A stretch of DNA of 64,000 bases from NCBI RefSeq assembly GCF_035989285.1, contig NZ_CP108513.1, positions 4,340,001 through 4,404,000 on the forward strand, read 5' to 3'. The notes under the pieces are model-generated. The model saw nothing but the letters and a program-made list of their open reading frames with translations. It was not told where the DNA came from and did no database searches. Shown one piece after another: positions 53,825 through 62,842 of the stretch; position 1 is the first letter of the stretch, and every line of letters begins with the position of its first letter. The position numbers and the translations under genes are program-made. The stretch comes from Streptomyces sp. NBC_01235 (GTDB taxonomy: Bacteria; Actinomycetota; Actinomycetes; Streptomycetales; Streptomycetaceae).

Positions 53825-55285
53825 TCACTTGAAGGTGGCGAAGGCCTTCGAGAAGGCGGAATCGGCCTGGAGGATCGAGCTGCACGTGGCGTCCGCGTGG
53901 TTCTTGGCACCGCCCGCGCACTGCTTGTCGCGAGTGGCCGACCACATCGACAGCCGGCCGAGCCCCTTCGACTTCGCGAAGGCGACGAGCTGGGTGGCGT
54001 CCTCGACTTTGAAGACCTCGGACGTGACGTCGTTCACACCGATCATCGGAGTGACGGCGACCGCCTTCCAGGCGGCACTGTCGCTCAGCCCGAACACACT
54101 CTTGACCTGGGCCTGAGTAGCGGTGGCAGCCTGCTCGGCGTACGTACCCATGTCACCGCTGTAAGCCGGACCGTAGTCCATGGCCATGACGTTGACTGTA
54201 GCCACCTTCACACCGTTCGCCTTGGCATTGGAGAGCAAAGTCACGCCGTCCTGGGTCAGCCCCTCGGGCATGACGGGGAGCGTGAAGGAGACATCGAGGC
54301 CGGGGTGCCGCTGCTGGAGTTTGGCGATCGCCTGGGCACGGCGGGCGTTGGCGGTGGTGTTCGGCAGCGCGCCACCCTCGACGTCGAAGTCGACCTTGGT
54401 GAGCCCGAACTGGTCCACGACCTTCCCGTACGCCGTCGCCAGGGCGTCCGCCGAGGAGCAGGTGGTCGCCAGCTCGGAGCCGGAGGCGCCGCCGAAGGAG
54501 ACCCGGACGTCACCGCCCTTGGCCCTGAGCGCCCCGATCTGGGCGGCCACCCCGTCGCTCCCGAGATCAGTAACCCCGCCCCACCTGGGCGTGCAGCCGC
54601 CGCCGTCGGTGACGAAGGCGAGGTGGTAGTCCTTCACCCCGGTCGCGCTCGCGCTCGCGAGGAGGTCGAAGGCGGGGTAGAGGGAGGTGTCGACGTAGGG
54701 GGCGAATCCGGCGGAGGCGGTGGTGCCGGTGCCGGGGCTCTCCGAGGGAGCGGCGGTCAGGGAAGGGTCGGAGGTGGGGGCAGGGGTGGCGGTGGCGGTG
54801 GCGGTGGGAGTGGGGGGCGCGGACTGTGTCGGCCGTCCGCCCGGCTCGGGCGTGGCGCCGTCGTCGGCGGAGCACGTGGCCCCGTCGACGAGACAACCGA
54901 CGGGATCCCCGCTGCCGTTGACGACGAAGCCCACGGTGACGGCCTCCCCGGCGGCGAGCCCGTCGGTGTCCCACGTGGGCGGCGAGACGGTCACGTGCCG
55001 CCCGCCGACCGTGGAATCCCCGTTCCACAGGGAGCTCAGCTTCGCCCCGGCCGGCAGATCGAACTCCAGCTTCCAGTCCGCCTTCGCCCGGCCGCTGTTG
55101 TTCGTCACGACGTACTGCGCGGTGTAACCCGTCGACCAGTCACTGGTCCTGGTGTACGCGGCCCCGACCCCCGCCGCCTGCGCGGTACCGGTGACGAGGA
55201 CGACCCCGCCCCCCACCACGGCCGCGGCGACCGCACCCCCGATGACCTTGTTCCTGCCACTGTTCCTGCGCCGATGCGTGCTCAT
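53825..55285 (-). CDS. Secreted CBM2-GH18 chitinase-like protein
   Basis: This encodes 486 residues from the ATG at 55285. A signal peptide (RNKVIGGAVAAAVVGGGVVL, cleavage near AQA) is followed by a CBM2 module (about residues 39-135; YTRTSDWSTGYTAQYVVTN, W at KADWKLEF, SPPTWDTDGL), a Pro/Thr/Ser linker and a GH18 barrel (about 195-486). The GH18 signature reads LTKVDFDVEGG, which keeps the D-x-D-x-E catalytic pattern; substrate-distant SFGGASGSELA precedes it. Chitin or another GlcNAc polymer is the likely target, with the CBM anchoring it. Such short GH18 domains resemble the ChiC/ChiD-type group. Confidence 0.88.
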   Translation of the reverse strand: MSTHRRRNSGRNKVIGGAVAAAVVGGGVVLVTGTAQAAGVGAAYTRTSDWSTGYTAQYVVTNNSGRAKADWKLEFDLPAGAKLSSLWNGDSTVGGRHVTVSPPTWDTDGLAAGEAVTVGFVVNGSGDPVGCLVDGATCSADDGATPEPGGRPTQSAPPTPTATATATPAPTSDPSLTAAPSESPGTGTTASAGFAPYVDTSLYPAFDLLASASATGVKDYHLAFVTDGGGCTPRWGGVTDLGSDGVAAQIGALRAKGGDVRVSFGGASGSELATTCSSADALATAYGKVVDQFGLTKVDFDVEGGALPNTTANARRAQAIAKLQQRHPGLDVSFTLPVMPEGLTQDGVTLLSNAKANGVKVATVNVMAMDYGPAYSGDMGTYAEQAATATQAQVKSVFGLSDSAAWKAVAVTPMIGVNDVTSEVFKVEDATQLVAFAKSKGLGRLSMWSATRDKQCAGGAKNHADATCSSILQADSAFSKAFATFK

Positions 55286-55444
55286 CACGTGCCTGCCTTC
55301 ACTGTTCACGGGGTTTTCCCGGGGGTGGGGTGAGGCAGCACGCTAGCGACCCCGAAGCGGGCAAAGTGCCTGACAGGGACGGGGGTTGAGGATCTTAGGG
55401 CGCGCTTAAGGAAGGCATCGGTGACGGTTAAAGGTCGAGACCAA

Positions 55445-55954
55445 TCAGGGGTCCTTCGAGAGGTCGAGGAGCACCACCACGCGGTCGGCCTCGACGTCGA
55501 ATCCGAGCAACGCAGGCCCCGTGAAACCCCCTTCGGCATACATCGACACGGGCTTGCCCAGGCGCCGGCCGATCGCCCGGAGGAACCCGCAGAACACATC
55601 GAGCCGCTCCTGCCCCTGGAGTTCCCGCAGATCGACGTCGAAGTCGATCTCCTCGTCCGAGCAGAAGCGGAAGATCGCCAGCACGTCGGGGGCCGGCCAC
55701 ACGCGCAGGTGGGGGCACTCCGCGCCCGCCGGGCGGGAGTGCACGACCTCCGCCCGCGGGACCGGCAACACCGTGGTGCCCTCGGAGTACTCGCACTGCC
55801 AACCGCTCGCGGCGACGAGATCCAGGACCGCCTGCCAGTCCTCCACCGAGGCACCGGGCACAAGCACATCCGGCAGCGAGCCGTCGGGCTCGAAGCACCA
55901 CTTGACGTCTTCCCACAGCAGGTCGGGCGCGCGCTCCCCCGTTCCCGGCGTCAC
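55445..55954 (-). CDS. Hypothetical protein coupled to the sensor kinase gene
   Basis: This encodes 169 residues from a GTG overlapping the sensor kinase stop (GTGA). It is cytoplasmic and acidic. The pattern has WEDVKWCFEPDGSLPDV at the start, CEYSEGTTVLPVP, then FRFCSDEEIDFDVDLRELQG, FLRAIGRRLGKPVSMYAEGG and a hydrophobic end RVVVLLDLSKDP. I recognise no named family; similar proteins of unknown function occur in Streptomyces. Tight coupling to a two-component system suggests co-expression with it, not a proven role in signalling. Confidence 0.75.
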   Translation of the reverse strand: MTPGTGERAPDLLWEDVKWCFEPDGSLPDVLVPGASVEDWQAVLDLVAASGWQCEYSEGTTVLPVPRAEVVHSRPAGAECPHLRVWPAPDVLAIFRFCSDEEIDFDVDLRELQGQERLDVFCGFLRAIGRRLGKPVSMYAEGGFTGPALLGFDVEADRVVVLLDLSKDP

Positions 55955-57321
55955 CTGACCGCCGCCCGCCTCCGCCGCCGCACGGCCCCCCGATGCCCCC
56001 GCCGCACCGGCGCGCGTCCGTCCAGCTGGATCCAGAGCCGTACCTCCGTGCCGCCCAGGACCGATGAGCCGACGCGGACGTCGCCGCCCGTCGATTCCGC
56101 GAGTCTGCGGACTATGTCCAGGCCGAGGCCCGTCGAGCCGGTGGCGCCCGATCCGTGGCCCCGGGCCATCGCCGCCTCGGGGTCGGGGATGCCGGGGCCC
56201 GCGTCCGAGACCAGGACGATCACCGCGTCCTCGCCGTTGTGGACGTCGACCGCGAAGGCCGTGCCCTCCGGGGTGTGACGGAAGACGTTGCCGAGCAGTG
56301 CGTCCAGGGCGGCGGCGAGGTCGGCGCGGGCCACGGGTATGCGGACCGGGCGGTCGACGCCGGCCGTGCGCACCTTGCGGCCCTCGTCCTCCGCGAGCGC
56401 CGACCAGAACGCCATCCGCTCCCGGACCACCTCCGCCGCGTCGCAGCCGGCGCCCGGTCCGAGGGCCGTCGTCTGCGGCTTCGCCTCCCGCGCCGTGCGG
56501 ATGATCGTGTCGACCTCGCGCTCCAGCTGGGCGACCGCGGTCCTTGTCTGCTCGGCGGCCGGGGAGTCGCCGAGGGAGGCCGCGTTGAGGCGGAGCACGG
56601 TGAGCGGGGTGCGTAGGCGGTGGGACAGGTCTGCCGCCAACTCCCGTTCGTTCGCCAGTAGTTGGACCACCTGGTCGGCCATCGAGTTGAACGCCACCGC
56701 CGCGCGACGCAGTTCGTTCGGGCCCTCCTCCGGAACCCTCGCCCCCAGCTTTCCCTCCCCCAGCTCGTGCGCCCCCTCGACCAGCCGCCTCGCCGGCTGC
56801 ACCATCCGTACGCCCAGCCGGTCGGCGACCGCAACCGAGCCGACGACCAGCGCGAACCCGACCGCCGCGAGCACCGCCCAGGCCGTGCCGACGCCGTTGC
56901 TCACCTCGGACTCGGGGACGTACACCTCGATCACCACCGTCCCCAGGCTCAGCGCGACGGGCTGGAGCAGCGCGGAGCCCCCGGGGACCTCGGCGGTGGA
57001 GGCGCGGCCCAGTCTCCGTACGGCCGCGATGTCCGCGTCGGCGGCGCGCCGGCGGCCGAGCTCGACGGCGGCCCGGCCGTCGCTCGCCGGTATGTGCACG
57101 GCCATGCCGTCGTCGGAGCCGGCCGAGGCCACGACCCGCTCCAACTGGTCGCGGTCGGTCGTGATGGACAGCGCCGGGACCACGACCGCGGCCTCCCGCT
57201 CCGCGTTGGAGAACGCGCGGTCGCGGGCCATCTCCTTGATGACGAGACCGAGCGGGACCGCGAAGGCGACCACGACCATCGTGGTGACCGCCAGACAGAC
57301 CTTGACCAGCGCCCACCTCAT
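55951..57321 (-). CDS. Sensor histidine kinase
   Basis: This encodes 456 residues from the ATG at 57321, overlapping the regulator stop (ATGA). Membrane helix 1 (about residues 5-30, VCLAVTTMVVVAFAVPLGLV), an extracytoplasmic sensor of about 110 residues, helix 2 (AWAVLAAVGFALVVGSVAVA) and a HAMP region (PARRLVEGAHELGEGKLGAR) precede the HisKA box DLSHRLRTPLTVL with His234. The ATPase boxes follow: N-box LLGNVFRHTP, G1 VSDAGPGIP and G2 GSTGLGLDIVRRLAE. It should phosphorylate the regulator encoded just upstream. The stimulus is unknown. Confidence 0.92.
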   Translation of the reverse strand: MRWALVKVCLAVTTMVVVAFAVPLGLVIKEMARDRAFSNAEREAAVVVPALSITTDRDQLERVVASAGSDDGMAVHIPASDGRAAVELGRRRAADADIAAVRRLGRASTAEVPGGSALLQPVALSLGTVVIEVYVPESEVSNGVGTAWAVLAAVGFALVVGSVAVADRLGVRMVQPARRLVEGAHELGEGKLGARVPEEGPNELRRAAVAFNSMADQVVQLLANERELAADLSHRLRTPLTVLRLNAASLGDSPAAEQTRTAVAQLEREVDTIIRTAREAKPQTTALGPGAGCDAAEVVRERMAFWSALAEDEGRKVRTAGVDRPVRIPVARADLAAALDALLGNVFRHTPEGTAFAVDVHNGEDAVIVLVSDAGPGIPDPEAAMARGHGSGATGSTGLGLDIVRRLAESTGGDVRVGSSVLGGTEVRLWIQLDGRAPVRRGHRGAVRRRRRAAVR

Positions 57322-58025
57322 CGGGCCGGCCCCGCTTCCCCCGGTGGTTCGAGCTTCACTCCGACGCCCCGCAGGGTGTGCAGATAGCGCGGCCGGGCCG
57401 CCGTCTCGCCCAGTTTGCGCCGCAGCCAGGACAGATGGACGTCGATGGTCTGGTCGTCGCCGTAGGACTGCTGCCACACCTCGGCCAGCAGGTCCCGGCG
57501 CGAGACCACGACCCCCGGCCGGCCCGCGAGGAAGGCCAGCAGGTCGAACTCCCGGCGGGTGAGGTCCAGCCGTACGCCGTCCAACTCGGCCTGGCGGCGC
57601 AGCGGGTCGACGGTCAGGCCGCCGACGCGCAGGACGGCGGAGGGCGGGGCTTCCCCCGCACCGGACCGGGCCCGCCGCAGCACCGCCGCCATCCGGGCCG
57701 ACAGGTGCTCCACCGAGAACGGCTTCGTCAGGTAGTCGTCCGCGCCCGCGTTCAGCAGCCGGACGATCTCCCTCTCGTCGTCGCGCGCGGTGGCAATGAT
57801 GACCGGTACGTCCGTGATGCCGCGCAGCATCTTCAGCGCCTCGGAGCCGTCCAGATCGGGCAGTCCGAGGTCGAGAACGACCACGTCGAAGCGGAAATGG
57901 GCGACCTCGCGCAGCGCCTCCAGTGCCGTGCCGACGCTGCGCACCGTGTGCGAGGCGTCGGTCAGCTGCCGGATGAGCGCCGAGCGTACGAACTGGTCGT
58001 CCTCGACCACGAGCACACTTGCCAT
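57318..58025 (-). CDS. OmpR/PhoB-family response regulator
   Basis: This encodes 235 residues from the ATG at 58025. The receiver domain has VVEDDQFVR, the phosphoacceptor Asp52 in VVVLDLGLPDLDG and Lys101 in LTKPF. The winged-helix output domain has LTRREFDLLAFLAGRPG, VWQQSYGDDQTIDVHLSWLR and a wing ending LRGVGVKLEPP. It is the first gene of a three-gene unit (regulator, kinase, hypothetical protein) joined by overlaps. Targets are unknown. Confidence 0.93.
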   Translation of the reverse strand: MASVLVVEDDQFVRSALIRQLTDASHTVRSVGTALEALREVAHFRFDVVVLDLGLPDLDGSEALKMLRGITDVPVIIATARDDEREIVRLLNAGADDYLTKPFSVEHLSARMAAVLRRARSGAGEAPPSAVLRVGGLTVDPLRRQAELDGVRLDLTRREFDLLAFLAGRPGVVVSRRDLLAEVWQQSYGDDQTIDVHLSWLRRKLGETAARPRYLHTLRGVGVKLEPPGEAGPAR

Positions 58026-58147
58026 GCGCCGCAACCTACGCCATGCCGCCGAGCGCCCTCCGGGCCTGTGGACAACTCGGCGTCTGTGGACAACCGATGG
58101 GGCTTCCGTGCGGCACCGGTGAGGCGCGTGGGGCAAGATGGCCCGCG

Positions 58148-58678
58148 ATGCGCAGAGGACTCGTACACCTGTTGGCCTGGTCGCTCGCCACGGGCGCGGC
58201 GGTCACGCTGTCGTGGTGGGGCGTCCACACCGTGATGGCGGGCACGGCCTACGACCCGCCGCGTGCCCTGCCGCTGACGGCGGGCGACGCGACCACGCAG
58301 GACGCGAAACCCCTGACGACACCGACGCCGACGCCGACCCCCACGTCGACGCCGAACCGGCCGTCCCGCTCGCCGAGCCCGTCCCCGACGCCCGGCAGTA
58401 CGTCCCCCGCCGCCTCGCCGTCGGCCCCCACGAGCCCGTCCTCCCCCGCTCCCGCCGGCTCGGTCAAGAGCTACAACACCGACGGCGGACGGGTCGTCTT
58501 CGACCTCGGCAAGGCCTCCGCGACCCTCGTCTCGGCCACCCCGGGCGCGGGCTGGTCGATGCAGGTGTGGAAGACGGAGTCGTGGATCCGGGTGGAGTTC
58601 TCCTCGGGCGCGGACCGCGTCTCGGTGTTCTGCACGTGGCACGACGGGCCGCCGCGGGTCGAGGTGGGGACCTACTAG
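58148..58678 (+). CDS. Hypothetical membrane-anchored protein with Pro/Ser/Thr linker
   Basis: This encodes 176 residues from the ATG at 58148. One N-terminal helix (LVHLLAWSLATGAAVTLSWW) is an uncleaved anchor or signal; then about 65 residues of Pro/Ser/Thr-rich linker with TPTPTPTP repeats; then a C-terminal globular part of about 65 residues (VVFDLGKASATLVSATPGAG, WIRVEFSSGADRVSVFCTWH). It is divergent from the response regulator gene, 122 bases away. I recognise no family. It is probably exposed outside the membrane. Confidence 0.75.
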   Translation: MRRGLVHLLAWSLATGAAVTLSWWGVHTVMAGTAYDPPRALPLTAGDATTQDAKPLTTPTPTPTPTSTPNRPSRSPSPSPTPGSTSPAASPSAPTSPSSPAPAGSVKSYNTDGGRVVFDLGKASATLVSATPGAGWSMQVWKTESWIRVEFSSGADRVSVFCTWHDGPPRVEVGTY

Positions 58679-58695
58679 CCACCCCATCTGAAAGA

Positions 58696-58731
58696 CAACT
58701 ACATATTGACAGTTGACTCCCATTTGACAGT
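58696..58731. promoter_or_regulatory. Promoter/operator region of the MFS-TetR unit
   Basis: Two direct TTGACAGT copies (58706-58713 and 58724-58731, 18 bases apart) and an inverted pair CAACT-10-AGTTG (58696-58715) lie just upstream of the exporter gene. TTGACA elements could be -35 boxes and the repeats the operator of the TetR protein encoded downstream. Confidence 0.55.
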
Positions 58732-58768
58732 AGCCTCTCACTAAGGCTGCTTCCCAGGGAGGTCTCTC

Positions 58769-60340
58769 ATGACCGCGCTCGCTCCACGCCCGTCACCCCG
58801 CCGCTGGCTCGCCCTCGCCGCGCTCACCCTGAGCGTGCTGATCGTCGGCCTGGACGGCACCGTCATCAACGTCGCCCTGCCGACCATGGCCGGCGAACTG
58901 CACGCCGACAGCGCCCAGTTGCAGTGGATCGGCGGCGGCTACCTGCTCGCCCTGTCGGTCGCGATGCTCCCGGTCGGCCTGCTCGGCGACCGGTACGGCC
59001 ACAAGCGGCTGTTGCTGTCCGGCATCACACTCTTCGGACTCGCCTCGCTCGGCGGCGCGCTCGCCACCACGTCCGCGCAGGTCATCGCCGCCCGGGCCGT
59101 CCTCGGTCTCGGGGCCGCCGCGATCATGCCGTTGTCGATGGCGATCCTGCCGCGCGTCTTCGCCAAGGAGGAACTGCCCCGGGCCATCGCCGTCTGGACC
59201 GCCGCCACCGCGCTCGGCATGCCGGTCGGCCCCGTGGTCGGCGGCTGGCTCCTCGACCACTTCTGGTGGGGCTCGGTCTTCCTCTTCAACACACCCGTCG
59301 CCGCCCTGGCCGTCGTCGCGGGCCTCTGGCTGCTCCCCCGTGACCGGTCGACGTCGACGAAAGCCCCCTTCGACGCCCTCGGCGCCGCACTCGGCGGCCT
59401 CGGCATCACCGCCCTCGTCTACGGCACGATCCTGATCCCGGGCGACGGCTGGTCGGCACCGACCGTCCTCGCCTCCCTCACCGCCGCGGCCACCCTGCTC
59501 ACCGCCTTTATCGCGCGCGAGCGCCGCACCCCGCACCCGATCGTCGACCTGAGGCTGTTCGCCGACCGCCTCTTCCTGTGGGGCACGCTGATCGCCGTCT
59601 TCGTCAACTTCGCGGTGATGGGCATCCTGTTCGTCGTCCCGCAGTACCTCCAGGGCGTCCTCGGCAACGACGCCTTCGGCACCGGTCTGCGTGTGCTCCC
59701 GCTGATCGGCGGCCTGATGGCGGCGGCCGCGGCGAGCGAGGCGGTCGTCCCGCGGCTCGGCGCCCGGACGGTGATCCCGCTGGGCCTCGCGCTCCTGGCC
59801 GCGGGCAGCCTGCTCGGCGCCACGACCGCCCCCGCCGACGGCTACGGTTTCGCCGCCCTGTGGCTCGGCCTGACCGGCCTCGGCTTCGGGCTGGCCGTGG
59901 TCCCGGCCACCAGCCTGGTGGTGACGGCCCTGCCCAGCGAGAACACCGGGTCGGGCACCAGCCTCCTGGAGACCGTGCAGCAACTCGGCTCGGTCCTGGG
60001 CGTGGCCGGCCTCGGCAGCCTGCTCAGCTACGGCTACCTGGCCCGCCTGCGCACCGACGGCCTCCCCGCGCAGGCGGCGGACACGGCCCGCGACTCCGTC
60101 TCCGGCGCGGACGCGGTCGCCGGCCGGCTGCACGACGCGGCGCTCACGGCCTCCGCCCACGGCGCCTTCGTGCACGGCATGAACCTGGTCCTGGTGGCCT
60201 GCGGGGCGATCGCCCTGCTGGGCGCCGTCCTGGCCGCCGTCTTCCTGCCGGGCCGCACCACCTGCTCCCGCACGGTGGCCCGCGGCTGTTCCCGCGCAGT
60301 GGCCCCCTCCGCTCCCGAGCCCGCAGAATCGGTCGCATGA
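58769..60340 (+). CDS. MFS multidrug exporter, DHA2 (EmrB/QacA) type with 14 helices
   Basis: This encodes 523 residues with about 14 membrane helices. The DHA2 signatures are present: LDGTVINVALPTMAGEL in helix 1, LGDRYGHKRLLLSG (motif A) in loop 2-3, and GPVVGGWLLDHFWWGSVFLFN (motif C region and the following W-R-x-x-F-x-I-N equivalent), shown here as GPVVGGWLLDHF and GSVFLFNTPVA. It should export a drug or metabolite by proton exchange. The substrate is unknown. It is coupled to the TetR gene by ATGA. Confidence 0.93.
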   Translation: MTALAPRPSPRRWLALAALTLSVLIVGLDGTVINVALPTMAGELHADSAQLQWIGGGYLLALSVAMLPVGLLGDRYGHKRLLLSGITLFGLASLGGALATTSAQVIAARAVLGLGAAAIMPLSMAILPRVFAKEELPRAIAVWTAATALGMPVGPVVGGWLLDHFWWGSVFLFNTPVAALAVVAGLWLLPRDRSTSTKAPFDALGAALGGLGITALVYGTILIPGDGWSAPTVLASLTAAATLLTAFIARERRTPHPIVDLRLFADRLFLWGTLIAVFVNFAVMGILFVVPQYLQGVLGNDAFGTGLRVLPLIGGLMAAAAASEAVVPRLGARTVIPLGLALLAAGSLLGATTAPADGYGFAALWLGLTGLGFGLAVVPATSLVVTALPSENTGSGTSLLETVQQLGSVLGVAGLGSLLSYGYLARLRTDGLPAQAADTARDSVSGADAVAGRLHDAALTASAHGAFVHGMNLVLVACGAIALLGAVLAAVFLPGRTTCSRTVARGCSRAVAPSAPEPAESVA

Positions 60341-60948
60341 CACCGCACGAGACCTCCGCCGCCCCCGCCCTCGGCCTGCGCGAACGCAAGAAACTGCAGA
60401 CACGCGCGCGTATCCGCCGCGAGGCCTACCGCCTCTTCACGGAGCAGGGCTACGAGGCGACCACGGTCGACCACATCGCGGACGCGGCGGAGGTCTCGCC
60501 GAGCACCTTCTTCCGGTACTTCCCCTCCAAGGAGGACGTGGTCGTCCAGGACGAGTACGACCCCGCCCTCGCCACCGCCCTGCGCGAGCGCCCCGCCGAC
60601 GAGCCGATCGTGGACGCGCTCCTCGCCTCCCTGCGGGGTCCCTTGGGCGCGATGCTCCAGCAGGACCGCGAGGACCTCCTGCTGCGCACCCGCATCACCT
60701 TCACCGACCCCGCGATCCGCGCCCGCAACGTCGCCGAGCAGGAACGCAGCGAGCGCGCCATCGCGGAGATCATCGCCGAACGCAGTGGTCGCGACGCCTC
60801 CGACCTGGAGATCAAGTGCGCCGCCGCCGCCATCATCGGTGTGTTCACCGCCCTCGTACGGCACTGGGTGGAGGGCGACGGCAAGGAGGACCTGACGGCA
60901 CTGTACGAACGTCATCTGCCGTTGCTGTCAAGGGGGTTGGACTTCTGA
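60337..60948 (+). CDS. TetR-family regulator of the exporter
   Basis: This encodes 203 residues from the ATG overlapping the exporter stop (ATGA). The helix-turn-helix reads RARIRREAYRLFTEQGYE, TTVDHIADAAEVSPSTFFRYFP, shown as TTVDHIADAAEVSPSTFF, and PSKEDVV. The C-terminal half is a ligand domain of AcrR/TetR_C_17-like type. It likely represses its own operon until the exported compound binds. Operator candidates lie upstream of the exporter at 58696-58731. Confidence 0.9.
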   Translation: MTPHETSAAPALGLRERKKLQTRARIRREAYRLFTEQGYEATTVDHIADAAEVSPSTFFRYFPSKEDVVVQDEYDPALATALRERPADEPIVDALLASLRGPLGAMLQQDREDLLLRTRITFTDPAIRARNVAEQERSERAIAEIIAERSGRDASDLEIKCAAAAIIGVFTALVRHWVEGDGKEDLTALYERHLPLLSRGLDF

Positions 60949-60985
60949 TCCCCTCCGATCCCCTCTGATCCCCGCTGAACCGTTC

Positions 60986-62692
60986 CTAGAGACTGAGCGG
61001 GAGTGAGTCCTGTCGCCAGGTCTCATGCTCGGCCGAACGCCCCGGACGGTGTTGGGCGTTCTGGTTGCCCGCGTTCGCTCCGCGTCCGGGCGGCACGGAT
61101 CGTGTTCGTGGTCCGGGGATGCGGGGGCGGGTTCCCTCACGCCCAGGAACACCCCGTCTGGCCTGGACGGTCCGATGCCCCACCGCATCACTCCGGTGCT
61201 GTGGGGGCGGTGCCGTCCGTCGCCGGATCGGGTGTCCCTGGGCGCGCCTTCCGATCGCCACGGCAGCAGCCTCGTGGCGAGTGGTTGTGCGGGTGGTGCT
61301 GGTGAGGGGCTTCTGCCAGTGCTGGGCGCCCCAGCGGCTGGTGTAGGCCGGGTCGACGGCGATGACCGCGATACCCGTGGCGTCGGCCATCGAGGCCAGC
61401 CGGGCGCGGAGCTTGCCGGTGGGCATGCCGGAGACCAGCTGCCGGAAGCGTTTCCTGCGGCCGTGCTTCTCCCGGGTCTTCTCCGCGCCGAAGTCCAGAT
61501 CCTCCACCGCGATCGCCTTCACACCGCACGCGCGGGCCCAGTGCAGGAGGCGGGTGAGGGCGTGGCGGACCTGGGCATCCCGGTGCTCGGCGGTACCGGA
61601 AAGGGCATAGACGAAACGGTGCGGGGCGCCGGCCGGGTTGCCGTGGATGTCCAGGCGCCAGGCGGCCAGATGGTCGGCGTTCATGTCGACGCCGATCACG
61701 CCGTGGGCGAGCGCGGCATCGAGGGGGAGGGTGGGGGTGGGCGGGAGCTGCCAGGAGGCGGTCACATACCAGCGGTCCCGGCCGGTATTCAGGTGGATGC
61801 GGTAGGCGATCGCCCGGTTGGCCGCGACGCGGTCCGCCCACTCGGCGCCCCGGTGCGCGAACATGACCCGGCAGGCCAGGACGTACCGTCCGTGCGGGGC
61901 GTTGGCCAGATACGCGAGCGGTGCGGGGAGTTTGATGCTCACCTCGCCGTCGGGGCCGACGCGGATCGTCTCGTTGCCGTAGCGCTTGCCGGACTCACCG
62001 TCCGCCTGGCAGAACCAGCGTTCCGCCTCCCAGCGTCTCCGCCATCCGGACTCGGTGAGCTGGGCCGCCTCCAGGTGGTGCCGGGCACGGGCCAGGCGCT
62101 TGCCGCCGCGTACGACGTGCACAACTCCGGCCTCGCGGTCGGCCCGCACGGCAGTCAGCCGGTCTTCCAGCACCCGCAGCCGCCTCGACTTCGCATGCCA
62201 CTCCCGCCGCGACCGGTACCCCCCGGGCGCCTTCTTGGTTCCCTTCTGCCCGATCGGCAGGGACAGCCGGTGCGTCAGCGTGCGGATGCCCGCTTCCAGA
62301 TTCTGGAGGTGCGCCGACTGGCAGCGGCGGGCCAGCGCCCACTGGTCGTGCGACGCCTTGGTGATCGCCCCGGCCCAGCGCGACGACGAGAACGGCGTCA
62401 GCTCCCGCTTACGCACCGCCCACGCCTCACCGGAGTACTCCAGGCCGTCCCGGCAGCGCGCCTTGAGATCCTCCGAGGCCAGCGACCCCAGATGCGCACC
62501 CACCAGCCGCAGTACCTTCTCATCGTCCGACGCCAGGTCCTTCAGGCGGGTCCGAATGGCCACACCACTCGGACCGGACGCGACGAACGACGCCGCCAAA
62601 TCCCTCAGCTCACCCACCCCGTCACCCCCCGCCCGATGCCACGCGACGCCCCCTGTCACCGCGTCCAACGAGCAGTTCCCGCAGAAGGTCAC
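60986..62692 (-). CDS. Solitary TnpB-related (IS200/IS605 OrfB-like) RuvC protein
   Basis: This encodes 568 residues from a GTG at 62692. A RuvC-type nuclease fold is visible: GVIGVDMNADHLAAW (Asp336), AIAVEDLDF (Glu397) followed by the helix GKLRARLASMADATG, IAVDPAYTSRWGAQHW, then TRHEAAAVAIGRRAQG at the third catalytic site, where the acidic residue is Glu474 or lost, since canonical TnpB has Asp. The usual C-terminal zinc ribbon Cys pairs are missing; a Cys pair instead lies at the N-terminus (FCGNC). The last 80 residues are Arg/Pro/Gly-rich. No TnpA gene is nearby. It is either an unusual guide-RNA nuclease, a domesticated relative, or a stranded transposon gene. Confidence 0.75.
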   Translation of the reverse strand: MTFCGNCSLDAVTGGVAWHRAGGDGVGELRDLAASFVASGPSGVAIRTRLKDLASDDEKVLRLVGAHLGSLASEDLKARCRDGLEYSGEAWAVRKRELTPFSSSRWAGAITKASHDQWALARRCQSAHLQNLEAGIRTLTHRLSLPIGQKGTKKAPGGYRSRREWHAKSRRLRVLEDRLTAVRADREAGVVHVVRGGKRLARARHHLEAAQLTESGWRRRWEAERWFCQADGESGKRYGNETIRVGPDGEVSIKLPAPLAYLANAPHGRYVLACRVMFAHRGAEWADRVAANRAIAYRIHLNTGRDRWYVTASWQLPPTPTLPLDAALAHGVIGVDMNADHLAAWRLDIHGNPAGAPHRFVYALSGTAEHRDAQVRHALTRLLHWARACGVKAIAVEDLDFGAEKTREKHGRRKRFRQLVSGMPTGKLRARLASMADATGIAVIAVDPAYTSRWGAQHWQKPLTSTTRTTTRHEAAAVAIGRRAQGHPIRRRTAPPPQHRSDAVGHRTVQARRGVPGREGTRPRIPGPRTRSVPPGRGANAGNQNAQHRPGRSAEHETWRQDSLPLSL

Positions 62693-62842
62693 GCATTCGG
62701 TGCAAGAACGTCAGTTCCCTCCTGAAAACCGACACTACGACCAAGGCACGCGACACGACACCCACCACCGGCACTCACTCCCGCTCACCAGAACCCTCTT
62801 GAACGCACTTCAGCGGCAGCAGCTCCAAACCCCCTTGTCCCG

